Part shown: one piece after another, positions 35,547-45,153 of the stretch
Position numbering within the stretch: the first letter of the stretch is position 1
Layout of the letters: every line of letters begins with the position of its first letter
Assembly (NCBI RefSeq): GCF_002018875.1
Contig: NZ_MVOL01000009.1
Location: 186,001 to 250,000, forward strand
DNA length: 64,000 nt
Origin: Pseudomonas sp. MF4836
GTDB taxonomy: Bacteria; Pseudomonadota; Gammaproteobacteria; Pseudomonadales; Pseudomonadaceae
Reading direction: 5' to 3'
Program-made: the position numbers and the translations under genes
Notes under the pieces: model-generated
Databases searched by the model: none
What the model saw: the letters and a program-made list of their open reading frames with translations, nothing else
Told to the model about the DNA's origin: nothing

Positions 35547-35713
35547 CCCCTGAGCGCCAGTGCCTGCGGCTGCCAGCTGTGATGCCACAGCCCGGCAGCC
35601 GCAGGCGTGTCGGCCAAGAGGGCATTGTGGCCAACCTTCAGCCCCTGGCCACACCGCTTGCAATCTTCAGTTATGCTCGCCGCTCGTCATGAATGATCGG
35701 AGCTTTCTGAGCC

Positions 35714-36106
35714 ATGTTCCCTCCTCGTCTGCTTGCCCTTCTCAGCGTCGCCCTGCTGGCCGCCTGCGCCAGCCAACCCAAGCAAAACATCACGGTCGAA
35801 AACCAGAGCGAATGCCCGCTGCAACTGAGCACTGGCCAGAACCTGATTCTGACCCTGCCCAGCAACCCCACCACCGGCTATCGCTGGGCGATCCAGGACT
35901 CGGCCGGCGGCGTGTTGCGCAAGGTCAGCCCCGAGGTCTACAGCAACCCTGAAGACAGCGGGCTGGTGGGCAATGCCGGGCAATCCACCTGGCGCTTCCA
36001 GGCGTTTGCCAGCGGCACCGGCCGTTTGTTGCTGACCTACCAGCAGCCCTGGGCCCCGGAAGTGGCGCCGGTCAAAGCCTTCGATTGCGCGATAAAGGTC
36101 AACTGA
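35714..36106 (+). CDS. icp: Chagasin/ICP-family cysteine peptidase inhibitor, lipoprotein
   Basis: This 130-residue protein has a lipobox LLAAC and the chagasin inhibitor loop NPTTGYRW, followed by the second loop region (NAGQSTWRFQAFASGTGRL). The family inhibits papain-like cysteine peptidases. A lipid anchor would hold it in the envelope. It lies 167 bp downstream of the asrA-like lon and 1 bp before the YhhN gene. Confidence 0.85.
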   Translation: MFPPRLLALLSVALLAACASQPKQNITVENQSECPLQLSTGQNLILTLPSNPTTGYRWAIQDSAGGVLRKVSPEVYSNPEDSGLVGNAGQSTWRFQAFASGTGRLLLTYQQPWAPEVAPVKAFDCAIKVN

Positions 36107-36107
36107 C

Positions 36108-36743
36108 ATGGGCTGGCTGATCCTGGCGCTGATGGGCGCAGTCACCTTTATCTACGGCATCAGCGTGCATGCCGCCCTGCTCTGCCTGCTGGTCAAGCCG
36201 CTGCCGGTGCTGGCCCTGCTCGGCTGGCTGCACGACGCCCCACCCGGCGACTACCGGCGCTGGATCATCATCGGCCTGCTGTTCTCGGTGCTCGGCGATG
36301 TGTTGCTGGCCTGGCCCGGCGACCTGTTTGTGTTCGGCCTCGGCGCCTTCCTGGTGGCACACCTGGCCTACCTCAAGGCTTACCTCAGCGACTGTCGGCG
36401 TCCGGCCCTGCTGCCGTTGCTGGTGGCGATCGTCATTGGCGGCGCGCTGCTGGCGATCCTGATTGCCCATGGCCTGGGGCCGTTGCTGATCCCGGTGATT
36501 GTCTATGGGCTGACCATCAGCGCCATGCTCTGGCGCGCCCTGGCCCGCTTCGGCACCGCGGTGCCCAGGCGCTCGGCGCTGCTGGCCGGGGTGGGCGCCC
36601 TGACCTTCGCCTTCTCCGACAGCCTGATCGGTATCAGCCGCTTTGTGGTGGCGTTCGAGGCCGCGCCGTACCTGATCATCATCAGTTACTGGCTGGGCCA
36701 GTGGGGCATTGCCGCGTCGGCGTTCAGCCAGAAGCCGCGCTGA
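36108..36743 (+). CDS. YhhN/TMEM86-family membrane protein (lysoplasmalogenase-like)
   Basis: This 211-residue protein has seven to eight membrane helices and the YhhN pattern (KPLPVLALLGWL, LFSVLGDVLLAWPG, AFSDSLIGISRF). The acidic residues in helices fit the proposed hydrolase active site of the family. Human TMEM86B cleaves lysoplasmalogen; the bacterial substrate is uncertain. It starts 1 bp after icp, so it is co-transcribed. Confidence 0.85.
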   Translation: MGWLILALMGAVTFIYGISVHAALLCLLVKPLPVLALLGWLHDAPPGDYRRWIIIGLLFSVLGDVLLAWPGDLFVFGLGAFLVAHLAYLKAYLSDCRRPALLPLLVAIVIGGALLAILIAHGLGPLLIPVIVYGLTISAMLWRALARFGTAVPRRSALLAGVGALTFAFSDSLIGISRFVVAFEAAPYLIIISYWLGQWGIAASAFSQKPR

Positions 36744-36807
36744 ACGGCCACGCAGACGGCGCACCTTGTGTCGCCCGCAGGCACCTGAGGCCCTTTCGGG
36801 CCTTATC

Positions 36808-36830
36808 GCAGCCTGCGGCAGCGGCTACAA
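36808..36830 (-). repeat. REP element, single inverted unit
   Basis: The unit reads CGCAGCCTGCGGCAGCGGCT followed by ACA, the inverse of the TGTAGCCGCTGCCG family. It lies just after a small hairpin (AGGCCC/GGGCCT, 36788-36803) between the YhhN gene and cmoA. Confidence 0.7.
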
Positions 36831-36868
36831 TGCCGCCCCCTCTTTCACCATCCGCCGCTGGAACCGCC

Positions 36869-37612
36869 GTGAGCCAAGACCCCGATCGCCTTTTCGCCCA
36901 GCCCCTGGCCCAGGTGCCCGACTTCGCCTTTAACGAGGATGTGGTGCGGGTGTTCCCGGACATGATCAAGCGCTCGGTCCCGGGTTATCCGACCATTGTC
37001 GAAAACCTCGGCGTGCTCGCCGCGCAATTCGCCCAGCCCAATAGTGTGCTCTACGACCTGGGCTCGTCCCTGGGTGCGGTGACCCAGGCCCTGCGCCGCC
37101 ATGTGCGGACCGACGGTTGCAAAGTGATCGCGGTGGATAACTCGGCGGCCATGGTCGAGCGCTGCCGGGAATACCTCAACGGCCAGGACTCGATGTTCCA
37201 GGAGTTGCTGCCGGTGCAGGTGATCGAGGGCGACATCCTGGCCCTGGAGTTCCAACCGGCCTCGGTGGTGGCGCTCAATTTCACCCTGCAGTTCATTGCC
37301 CCGGAGCAGCGCACGGCCCTGCTCGGGCGCATCCGGCAGTCGCTGTTGCCGGGCGGTGCGCTGATCCTCTCGGAGAAGCTGCGCTTCAACGATGAGCAGG
37401 AGCACGCGCTGCTCACCGACCTGCATATCGCCTTCAAGCGCGCCAACGGCTACAGCGAGCTGGAAATCGCCCAGAAGCGCAGCGCCATCGAAAACGTCAT
37501 GAAGCCCGACAGCCTCGAAGAACACCGCGAGCGCCTGTTGGCGGCCGGTTTCTCGAAAGTCGTGCCGTGGTTCCAGTGTCTTAACTTTGCCTCGTTGATT
37601 GCCTTGCCATGA
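36869..37612 (+). CDS. cmoA: Carboxy-S-adenosyl-L-methionine synthase CmoA
   Basis: This 247-residue Rossmann methyltransferase-fold enzyme (VLYDLGSSLGAVTQALRRHV, then CKVIAVDNSAAMVERC) converts SAM and prephenate into carboxy-SAM. CmoB uses this to modify wobble uridine 34 in tRNA. GTG 36869 gives the family-standard length; longer frames run through the REP. The cmoB start overlaps its stop codon by 4 bp. Confidence 0.93.
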   Translation: MSQDPDRLFAQPLAQVPDFAFNEDVVRVFPDMIKRSVPGYPTIVENLGVLAAQFAQPNSVLYDLGSSLGAVTQALRRHVRTDGCKVIAVDNSAAMVERCREYLNGQDSMFQELLPVQVIEGDILALEFQPASVVALNFTLQFIAPEQRTALLGRIRQSLLPGGALILSEKLRFNDEQEHALLTDLHIAFKRANGYSELEIAQKRSAIENVMKPDSLEEHRERLLAAGFSKVVPWFQCLNFASLIALP

Positions 37613-38565
37613 TCGATCTGTCCCCCCTCGCCCGCCGCCTGGCCGGTACGCCCCTGGCCGACTGGGCCAATACCTTGCAAGCGCAACTCGACAAGAAGAT
37701 GGAAAAGGGCCACGGCGACCTGGAGCGCTGGCAGAGCGCCCTGGATGCGCTGCCGAAGATCCAGCCCAGTGAAGTCGACCTGCTCAATGGCCTGACCCTG
37801 GACACCGAGTGCGATGACGCCACCCGGGCACAGATGCGCAGCGCGTTGATGGGCCTGTCGCCGTGGCGCAAGGGGCCGTTCGATCTGTTCGGGGTGCACG
37901 TGGACACCGAATGGCGCTCGGACTGGAAATGGTCGCGGGTCGCCCCGCACCTGGACCTGGCGGGCAAGCGCATCCTCGATGTCGGGTGCGGCAATGGCTA
38001 TTACATGTGGCGCATGCTCGGCGCCGGCGCCCACAGCGTGATCGGGGTCGATCCGAACTGGCTGTTCTTCTGCCAGTTCCAGGCAGTGCAGCGCTACCTG
38101 TCGCAGCCTGCGGTGTGGCACCTGCCGTTCCCGTTCGAAGACCTGCCGCCGAATCTGGAAGGCTTCGACACGGTATTTTCCATGGGGGTGTTCTACCACC
38201 GTCGCTCACCCATCGAGCATTTACTGGCGCTCAAGGATTGCCTGGTGAAGGGCGGCGAGCTGGTGCTGGAAACCCTGGTGGTGGCCGGCGACCAGCAGCA
38301 GGTGCTGGTGCCCGAAGACCGCTATGCGCAGATGCGCAACGTATGGTTCCTGCCCTCGGTGCCGGCCCTGGAATTGTGGCTGCGCCGGGCAGGTTTCAGC
38401 GAGGTGCGCTGCGTGGATGTAAGCGTGACCAGCATCGAGGAACAGCGCGGCACCGAGTGGATGAAGTACCAGTCCCTGAGCGACTTCCTCGACCCCAACG
38501 ACCACAGCAAAACCATCGAAGGCCTGCCGGCACCAATGCGTGCCGTGATCGTCGCCAAAAAATAG
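37609..38565 (+). CDS. cmoB: tRNA U34 carboxymethyltransferase CmoB
   Basis: This 318-residue protein has a conserved N-terminal helical domain and a SAM-type domain (RILDVGCGNGYYMWRMLGAG). It transfers the carboxymethyl group from carboxy-SAM to 5-hydroxyuridine 34 of tRNA, giving cmo5U. Length and motifs are standard. It is coupled to cmoA by an ATGA overlap and followed by a REP pair. Confidence 0.94.
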   Translation: MIDLSPLARRLAGTPLADWANTLQAQLDKKMEKGHGDLERWQSALDALPKIQPSEVDLLNGLTLDTECDDATRAQMRSALMGLSPWRKGPFDLFGVHVDTEWRSDWKWSRVAPHLDLAGKRILDVGCGNGYYMWRMLGAGAHSVIGVDPNWLFFCQFQAVQRYLSQPAVWHLPFPFEDLPPNLEGFDTVFSMGVFYHRRSPIEHLLALKDCLVKGGELVLETLVVAGDQQQVLVPEDRYAQMRNVWFLPSVPALELWLRRAGFSEVRCVDVSVTSIEEQRGTEWMKYQSLSDFLDPNDHSKTIEGLPAPMRAVIVAKK

Positions 38566-38572
38566 TTCAACT

Positions 38573-38704
38573 TGTGCCGAGGGCGCTTGCTCCCGCTGGA
38601 GGGGGCAGCCCTCCCGGTTTCGGCAAGCGCGGTCCGACTGAAGTCATGTGAAGGCTGGTTTGGGGCTGCTGCGCAGCCCGGCGGGAGCAAGCTCCCTCGC
38701 CACA
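38573..38704. repeat. Inverted pair of REP elements (GAGGGAGCTTGCTCCC family, REPIN-like)
   Basis: The left unit, 38573-38596 (GAGGGCGCTTGCTCCCGC core), and the right unit, 38681-38704 (GCGGGAGCAAGCTCCCTCGC core), are inverted and about 85 bp apart. This family is abundant between genes in P. fluorescens-group genomes. It fills the gap between cmoB and tadA. Confidence 0.8.
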
Positions 38705-38706
38705 GG

Positions 38707-39204
38707 TCACAGGGCCGGTTTGGCCCGGCGCGCCTTGAAGAATTCGCTCAGCACGGTGCCGCACTCTTCGGCCAGGACCCCGCCTTCGAACAGCACCCGG
38801 TGGTTGAGAAAACCCTGGTTGAAGAACTGTCCCTGGCTTTGCACGATGCCGGCCTTGGGCTCCAGCGCACCGTAGACCACCCGGGCAATGCGTGAGTGCA
38901 CGATCAGGCCGGCGCACATGCTGCACGGCTCCAGGGTCACGTAGAGGGTGCTGCCCGGCAGCCGATAGTTGTCCAGTGCCTGGGCCGCCGCGCGGATCGC
39001 GACCATCTCGGCATGGGCGCTGGGGTCGCTGCCGCTGATGGGGCAATTGAAGCCCCGCCCGATGATCTCACCGTCCAGCACCAGTACCGCCCCCACCGGG
39101 ACTTCGCCCAGGGCCGCGCCCTGTGCGGCCAGGACCAGGGCTTCACGCATGAAGTCCTGATCGCGGCTGCGGTCGATGATCCGGGCCGGACGAATCTGTC
39201 GCAT
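38707..39204 (-). CDS. tadA: tRNA-specific adenosine deaminase TadA
   Basis: This 165-residue zinc deaminase has HAEMVAIRAAAQ (catalytic HAE) and PCSMCAGLIVHSRI (PCxxC zinc ligands). It converts adenosine 34 of tRNA-Arg to inosine and is normally essential. Its ATG shares a base with the stop of the multicopper oxidase gene (TGATG). The order oxidase-tadA downstream of guaA matches the P. aeruginosa chromosome as I recall it. Confidence 0.95.
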   Translation of the reverse strand: MRQIRPARIIDRSRDQDFMREALVLAAQGAALGEVPVGAVLVLDGEIIGRGFNCPISGSDPSAHAEMVAIRAAAQALDNYRLPGSTLYVTLEPCSMCAGLIVHSRIARVVYGALEPKAGIVQSQGQFFNQGFLNHRVLFEGGVLAEECGTVLSEFFKARRAKPAL

Positions 39205-40580
39205 CAGACGACCTCGATGGCGGCCATCAGGCCGGTTTCCATGTGGTCGATCACATGGCAGTGGAACATCCACACCCCCGGGTTATCCGCCACCAGGGCC
39301 ACCCGGGCGCGCTCGTTCTTGCCCAGCAGGTAGGTGTCGGTGAAATACGGGATCACTGTGTGCCGGTTCGAGGCGATGACTTTGAAGCTCATGCCGTGCA
39401 GGTGGATGGGGTGCTGATACTGGGTCATGTTCTTCAATTCGAAAATGTAGCTTTTGCCCTTTTTCAGCGTAGCAATCGGGCGGTCGGCGCAGGTCTTGTC
39501 GGTGATGTCCCAGGCCTTGCCGTTGATCTGCCACAGGCTGGGCGGCTTGCCATTGTCCACGTTCATCGAAACCGAGCCAACCCACTCGAAGTTGAAGTTG
39601 AGCTTTTCCGCGCTCTCCAGGTCGGGCTCGGCAATCGGGTTGGCCGGCAAGGTCGGCGGCCAAGAGGTCGGGGCGTCGTTGTTGGCCACCGAACGGAAGG
39701 TGCCCAGGCGCACCGGGCCATTGCGCAGCGACAGCTCTTCACCCGCCGGCGGGGCCTTGATCGCCAGGCAGATGCGCATGCCCGGGCCCAGCCAGTATTC
39801 CTTGCCCAGGGGTCGCGGTTCGATAGGGTTGCCATCCAGGGCATAGATCTGCGCCTCGCCCCCGGGAATGTTGATCCGGTAGGTCAGGGTGTTGTCGAGG
39901 TTGAGCAGGCGTACCCGGGTGATCTGCCCGGCCGGCAGCTCGACCACCGCCTGGGACACACCGTTGATGGTCGACAGGCGCCCGGCCGTGCCGCCTCGGG
40001 CCGCCTCGCGGGGAATGCTGAAGGGCACGAAGGCCCCGACTTCATCGACATGCCAGCTTTTCAGGCTCAGGGTGCGCTCGTACTGGAACCCGGTGGGCTC
40101 GCGCTCCTCGATGATCAGCGGGCCTACCAGGCCACGCCCCAGCTCCTCGCTGCTGTTCACATGGGGGTGATACCAGTAGCTGCCGGCATCCGGCACGCGG
40201 AACTTGTAGTCGAAGAACTCCCCCGGCAGCACCGGCAGTTGCGAGACGTAGGGCACGCCGTCCATCTCCAGCGGCAGACGGATACCGTGCCAGTGAATGG
40301 TGGTGGCCACGGGCAGGTGATTGATGAAGCGCACCCGCAGCCATTCGCCCTGGCGCACCCGCAGCTCGGTGCCCGGCGCCGAAGGGCCGAACGCCCAGGC
40401 CTCGGTCTTGTGCCCCGGCACCAACTCGACATCCAGGGGCGCGGCGATCAACTGGTAATCGTGGCCGGCCTCGGCATCGGCCATTTTCCCCAGCCAATAG
40501 CGCGACGCCCCTCCCGCCCCCACGCCAACCACTACAAGACCGGTCAGACCACCGAGTATTTGTCGACGGGTAAAGGACAT
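39204..40580 (-). CDS. Multicopper oxidase, probably Tat-exported
   Basis: This 458-residue protein has a twin-arginine start (SFTRRQILGG) and all four copper motifs: HWHG, WYHPH, HPIHLHG and HCHVIDHMETG, the last with axial Met. These describe a laccase-like periplasmic enzyme that oxidises a substrate with four-electron reduction of O2. The substrate is unknown. It is translationally coupled to tadA, which is functionally unrelated. Confidence 0.9.
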   Translation of the reverse strand: MSFTRRQILGGLTGLVVVGVGAGGASRYWLGKMADAEAGHDYQLIAAPLDVELVPGHKTEAWAFGPSAPGTELRVRQGEWLRVRFINHLPVATTIHWHGIRLPLEMDGVPYVSQLPVLPGEFFDYKFRVPDAGSYWYHPHVNSSEELGRGLVGPLIIEEREPTGFQYERTLSLKSWHVDEVGAFVPFSIPREAARGGTAGRLSTINGVSQAVVELPAGQITRVRLLNLDNTLTYRINIPGGEAQIYALDGNPIEPRPLGKEYWLGPGMRICLAIKAPPAGEELSLRNGPVRLGTFRSVANNDAPTSWPPTLPANPIAEPDLESAEKLNFNFEWVGSVSMNVDNGKPPSLWQINGKAWDITDKTCADRPIATLKKGKSYIFELKNMTQYQHPIHLHGMSFKVIASNRHTVIPYFTDTYLLGKNERARVALVADNPGVWMFHCHVIDHMETGLMAAIEVV

Positions 40581-40852
40581 GGACTCAACTACCTCACGTA
40601 TCTACGGCAGGCCTGAGCCCGCAAAAGGCGAATACGATACACCCGCAGTTGAGAAACCGTAAGGGCAGCGCGGCGACAGGACGCAGGGGTACAACACCGG
40701 CGAAGCGCTGTGCCCAGGTGACAATAAACACCGGATTAAACGATTCAGTCCGAACAAATACGCCCTTGGCATCCACTGATTGGCCCTGATCAATTGAACC
40801 TGACGCGTCGAGCCCCTAAAGTCATGCTCCCTTACCCGTTCAGAGGTCAGTC

Positions 40853-41878
40853 ATGGCGGCATTGCGCCTGACCACATTGCATACGACTCAGGCCGTGCTC
40901 GACGCGTTTCGCGGCACCGAGGTGCCCCCTGAGGTGCTGCTCGAAGGCAGCGGTATCCAGTTGTCGGACGTCGAGCTGCCCAATAGCCTGATCAACATCG
41001 GCCAGGAACTGCGGGTATTCGCCAACGCCCTGGTGTTTCGCCAGGACCTGGGGCTGGCCCTGGGGCGCTGCCTGCATATTTCAGCCTACGGCATGTTCGG
41101 CCTGACCCTGCTGACCAGCGCCAACCTGCGCGAGGGCCTGACCCTGGCGCTGCGCTATCCGCTGCTGCTGGGAACGTTCTTCCGCCTGGGCCTGGAGATC
41201 CGCGACGGGCTGGCCTGGCTGACCGCCGATCAGTACAGCGAATCGCCGGAGCTTGAGGTGTTCAACACCGACTTCTGCATGTCCTCGTTCCGGGTCACCT
41301 GCCAGGACCTGCTGGGGTGCACTCTGCCTCTGCGCGAGGCGCAGTTCGTACACCCGCAACCGGATTACCTGGACGCCTACGAACAGGCCTTCAATTGCCC
41401 GGTGCACTTCAACGCCGGGCGCAACGCCATCGGTTTCGACCTGGAATGGCTGGACCGACGCCTGCCCCTGGCCGATCTGGTGACCCATGGCGGCATGCTC
41501 GAACGCTGCATCGAGCTCAACGAGGAACTCAGCGCTCGCCCCGCATGGATCGACCAGGTGCGGCGCATCCTCAGCGAACAGCTGCATGCCGTGCCGGACT
41601 TCGACAGCCTGGCGCGGCAGGTGCATTGCTCCCCCAGCACCCTGCGCCGGCGCCTGCGCGCCCAGGACAGCAGCTACCAGAAGCTGCTCGACGAACTGCG
41701 CTACAAGCAGGCCAAGCAATTGCTGGCCCAGCAGAACCTGTCGGTATGCCGCATCGCGGAGGCGCTGGGGTTCAAGGAAACCGCCAGCTTCCGTCATGCC
41801 TTCCAGCGCTGGAGCGGCGTCGCCCCGGGCCGTTTCAGGCAGTTGGCCGGCCAGTCCGGGCCGTTAAATGACGCTTAA
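40853..41878 (+). CDS. AraC-family regulator (arabinose-binding-like N-terminal domain)
   Basis: This 341-residue protein has an N-terminal sensor domain of the Arabinose_bd/OruR type and a C-terminal AraC helix-turn-helix pair (CSPSTLRRRLRAQDSSYQKL, then CRIAEALGFKETASFRHAFQ). AGAGG precedes the start. It is followed 98 bp later by a polyamine-type binding protein gene and then an amidase gene, which it may activate. The ligand is unknown. Confidence 0.85.
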   Translation: MAALRLTTLHTTQAVLDAFRGTEVPPEVLLEGSGIQLSDVELPNSLINIGQELRVFANALVFRQDLGLALGRCLHISAYGMFGLTLLTSANLREGLTLALRYPLLLGTFFRLGLEIRDGLAWLTADQYSESPELEVFNTDFCMSSFRVTCQDLLGCTLPLREAQFVHPQPDYLDAYEQAFNCPVHFNAGRNAIGFDLEWLDRRLPLADLVTHGGMLERCIELNEELSARPAWIDQVRRILSEQLHAVPDFDSLARQVHCSPSTLRRRLRAQDSSYQKLLDELRYKQAKQLLAQQNLSVCRIAEALGFKETASFRHAFQRWSGVAPGRFRQLAGQSGPLNDA

Positions 41879-41976
41879 GAACCGTTATTGACCGTTAGCA
41901 ACATTCTCTCCGATTGCATTCCGACCAAGAATGGACGCGCGGATCTCTCCGCTCATCCAAGACATGGAGTCGTCGA

Positions 41977-43083
41977 ATGAAATCCCTGCACACCCTGTTT
42001 GCCAGCGCGGCACTGGGCCTTGCACTGGCCGCCTCGCAGAGCGCCAGCGCCGCCCCCGAGCGCACCGTGAATATTTTCAACTGGTCGGAATACATCGCGC
42101 CCAACACCATCAAGGATTTCGAAGCCAGCACCGGGATCAAGGTCAAGTACGACATTTTCGAAAGCAACGAAGTGTTGGAAGCCAAGTTGCTGACCGGCAA
42201 CAGCGGTTATGACGTGGTGGTGCCGTCCAGCAGTTTTGTCAGCAAACAGATCACCGCCGGCGCCTTCCAGCCCCTGGACCGCAGCCTGCTGCCGAACTGG
42301 AAGCACCTGGACCCGACTGTGATGAAGCTGCTGGAGCAGAGCGACCCCGGCAACCGCTACGTGATCCCCTACATGTGGGGCACCAACCTGATCGGCTACA
42401 ACCGCGACAAGGTCACCCAATTGCTCGGCGAGGATGCGCCGGTCAATAGCTGGGACCTGGTGTTCAAAGAAGAAAACCTGAAGAAACTCAGCCAGTGCGG
42501 CGTGACCTTCATGGACTCGCCGACCGAAATGCTGCCCCTGGCCCTGCACTACCTCGGGCTGGACCCGAACAGCCAGAACCCCGAAGACTACCGCAAGGCC
42601 GAAGCCCTGCTGCTCAAGCTGCGGCCTTATATCCGCTACTTCCACAGCGCCAAGTGGATGGGCGACATCGCCAACGGCAACATCTGCGTCGCGGTCGGCT
42701 ACTCCGGCGGTTTCCTGCAGGCGGCCAACCGCGCCAACGAAGCCAAGAACGGCGTGCACATCGAGATGCGCATTCCCAAGGAAGGCACCCTGATCTGGTT
42801 CGACACCGTGGCCATCCCTGCCGGCGCCAAGCATGTCGACACCGCCCATGCGTTCCTCAACTACCTGCTGGAACCCCAGGTCACTGCTTCCATCAGCAAC
42901 TTCGTCGGCTACCCGAACGGCAACAAGGACTCCTTGCCTTGGGTCGATCAGTCGCTGCGCGACAACCCTGACCTGTACCCATCCAGCGAAGCCATGACGC
43001 TGCTGTTCCCGCTCAAGCCGTTGCCGGCCAAGGTCGAGCGTGTGCGCACGCGCACCTGGGTCAAGGTCACCAGCGGACGCTGA
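41977..43083 (+). CDS. Periplasmic polyamine-binding protein, PotF-like (orphan)
   Basis: This 368-residue protein has a signal peptide (ASQSASAAPE) and PotF/SpuD features: NIFNWSEYIAPNTIKDFEAS, then YDVVVPSSSFVSKQI and VAVGYSGGFLQAA. It should bind putrescine or a related amine for an ABC importer. No permease or ATPase gene is adjacent, so it either uses a distant transporter or acts in sensing. An in-frame upstream extension to 41914 lacks a signal peptide and is rejected. Confidence 0.85.
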   Translation: MKSLHTLFASAALGLALAASQSASAAPERTVNIFNWSEYIAPNTIKDFEASTGIKVKYDIFESNEVLEAKLLTGNSGYDVVVPSSSFVSKQITAGAFQPLDRSLLPNWKHLDPTVMKLLEQSDPGNRYVIPYMWGTNLIGYNRDKVTQLLGEDAPVNSWDLVFKEENLKKLSQCGVTFMDSPTEMLPLALHYLGLDPNSQNPEDYRKAEALLLKLRPYIRYFHSAKWMGDIANGNICVAVGYSGGFLQAANRANEAKNGVHIEMRIPKEGTLIWFDTVAIPAGAKHVDTAHAFLNYLLEPQVTASISNFVGYPNGNKDSLPWVDQSLRDNPDLYPSSEAMTLLFPLKPLPAKVERVRTRTWVKVTSGR

Positions 43084-43164
43084 AGTGCCCATCCGCCTCG
43101 TACCCACGGGTACCGGGCGGCTCTATAACTATTGCGGTGCCCCGCGCCTGGCGTGCGGGCTCCC

Positions 43165-44628
43165 ATGATTGAAGTCGTGCCCATGCCATTGCCTGTGTTG
43201 CCCCAACCTGCCCTGCACCTGTTGTCGATCGAGGCCCTGCTCGATGGCTTTGCCACGCTGCGCTTCACCCCTGTCGACCTGTTGCAGGCCCTGTTGGCGC
43301 GCATGGACCGTCTCGATCCCCTGCTCAATGCGGTCTGCGAGCGCCAGGACCAGAACGCGATGCGGGCAGCCCAGGCCTCGACCGCGCGCTGGGCGGCGGG
43401 CACCCCACAGGGCCGGCTCGATGGCATTGCCCTGCTGATCAAGGACAACACCGACATTGCCGGCTGGTATACGCGTAACGGATCCCGGGCCCTGGCTGAT
43501 GCGGCACCCGCGACCCGCGACGCCAGCCTGGTGGAAAAGCTGCGCAGGGCCGGGGCGATTTTCATCGGCAAGACCACCTTGCCCGAGCTGGGCAGTACGC
43601 CCCTGACCGACAGCCCGCTGACCGGCATCACCCGCAACCCATGGAACCTTGAACTGCATGCCGGTGGCAGCAGTGGCGGCAGTACCGCCGGGGTCGCGGC
43701 GGGCTTCGCTCCGGCGGCGACCGGTAACGATGCGGCCGGCTCGATCCGCACGCCAGCGAGTTTCTGCGGGGTGGTCGGGTTCAAGCCCAGCCATGGACTG
43801 ATTTCCGGCTATCCGAGTATCGACCCGGGGGGCATGGCGGCCGAAGGCCCGATCGCCCGCCATGTGCGCGATATCGCCTTGCTGCTGGAGTTGATGAGCG
43901 AACACGAACCGCGGGAGCCCTTCGCCTGGCCCCATGCCACTCCGGGTTTTTTACCGAACATCGAAGACGGCGTACGCGGCCTGCGTATCGCCTTCAGCCT
44001 CGACCTGGGCTACGCGGCCCATGTCGACCCGCACATTGCCCGCGCCTGCCAGGCAGCCGCGACGCTGCTGGAGCAGGCTGGAGCGACCCTGGTCCAGGCG
44101 TCGCCGGATATCGGCAACCCGGCGCCGCGTTATCTGGACGCCTGGCCGGTCGAGGTTGCCCGGGCCATGGCCAGCGAGCTGCCCATCGAGCACCAGCACC
44201 TGGCCGGTGACTTTCTCCTGGAATGCCAGGCCCGAGCGCGCTGCACCGATGCCCTGACCTACGCCTGTGCGGTGGAAGAGCGCAATTCGGTCGCCAAGGG
44301 CTTGCACGACTTTCTCAGCGACTACGACCTGTTGCTGACACCGACCACCATGGTCGCGCCGTTCGCCATCGAGCACAGCATGCCGCCGGACTGGCCGGCC
44401 GAGGTCTCGATGATGTGGCAGCCGACCACGTTCCCGTTCAATTTCAGCCGGCAACCGGCCCTGAGCATTCCGTGCGGGTTGACGCCCGACGGCCTGCCCA
44501 TCGGCTTGCAGATCATTGCCCGCTTCGGTCGCGACGACCTGGTGCTGCGCGCCGCCCGCGAGCTGGAGAAACGCACGTCATTGAGCGTATTTGATACACC
44601 TGCAGGGCTGCCCGCAGCCACGCAGTGA
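43165..44628 (+). CDS. Amidase-signature family hydrolase
   Basis: This roughly 487-residue enzyme has the Ser-cisSer-Lys triad context: IKDNTDIAG (Lys), HAGGSSGGSTAGVAAG (cis-Ser) and GNDAAGSIRTPASF (nucleophile Ser). It hydrolyses an amide; the substrate is unknown. Association with an amine-binding protein gene 81 bp upstream suggests an acylated amine or amino-acid amide. The start is uncertain; 43165 and 43183 are both possible and neither has a clear ribosome site. Confidence 0.82.
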   Translation: MIEVVPMPLPVLPQPALHLLSIEALLDGFATLRFTPVDLLQALLARMDRLDPLLNAVCERQDQNAMRAAQASTARWAAGTPQGRLDGIALLIKDNTDIAGWYTRNGSRALADAAPATRDASLVEKLRRAGAIFIGKTTLPELGSTPLTDSPLTGITRNPWNLELHAGGSSGGSTAGVAAGFAPAATGNDAAGSIRTPASFCGVVGFKPSHGLISGYPSIDPGGMAAEGPIARHVRDIALLLELMSEHEPREPFAWPHATPGFLPNIEDGVRGLRIAFSLDLGYAAHVDPHIARACQAAATLLEQAGATLVQASPDIGNPAPRYLDAWPVEVARAMASELPIEHQHLAGDFLLECQARARCTDALTYACAVEERNSVAKGLHDFLSDYDLLLTPTTMVAPFAIEHSMPPDWPAEVSMMWQPTTFPFNFSRQPALSIPCGLTPDGLPIGLQIIARFGRDDLVLRAARELEKRTSLSVFDTPAGLPAATQ

Positions 44629-44731
44629 TCCAGGGGAGCAGCGGAAATCGGCCAGAGGTTGGCCGTGGTTCCGGGGCTCAAGCAGAGCGATTTTCGCGAT
44701 AGCGAAACAGCAGAATGCGAGGAATAAGACA

Positions 44732-45088
44732 ATGGAACATGGAATTTCCGGTTGCTGGTACCAACACACCCATTTTGAACATGACATCTACGTCATGATC
44801 CTGAAGGAGCCCGGCTCGCCGGACTTCGGGTGCGCCGACAGCAGCGAGACCTTCAGCTACATCGGACGGATTTCCGGGCAAGGCCAGCACACCTGTTTCT
44901 CGGTGCACTTTGCCTGCCCACCCTACGGGCACGACTACTCGACGAGCCAGGCCGCCCTGGACGCAGGGCTGGCCCATGGCCGAGCGGTGATCGATGTCTG
45001 GAGAAGCCCCCGCAGCACGCCGATGGAGCGCCCTCGTAAAAGCACTCCGCGCCGCTACAGCAGCCAGATCGACCAACGCTGTGAATAA
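44732..45088 (+). CDS. Hypothetical small protein
   Basis: This 118-residue protein has AGGA eight bases before ATG 44732. It has several Cys and His residues in the first 70 (CWYQHTHFEHDIY, then CFSVHFACPPYGHDYSTSQA) and a basic, probably disordered tail. No family is recognised. It stands alone between the amidase gene and the convergent trehalose operon. Confidence 0.6.
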   Translation: MEHGISGCWYQHTHFEHDIYVMILKEPGSPDFGCADSSETFSYIGRISGQGQHTCFSVHFACPPYGHDYSTSQAALDAGLAHGRAVIDVWRSPRSTPMERPRKSTPRRYSSQIDQRCE

Positions 45089-45153
45089 ACCCTGGCGGGC
45101 CTGGCCCCGGGCGAGCGAACCGCCCGCCTGTGGCCAAGAGCCCGGCCGGTGTT

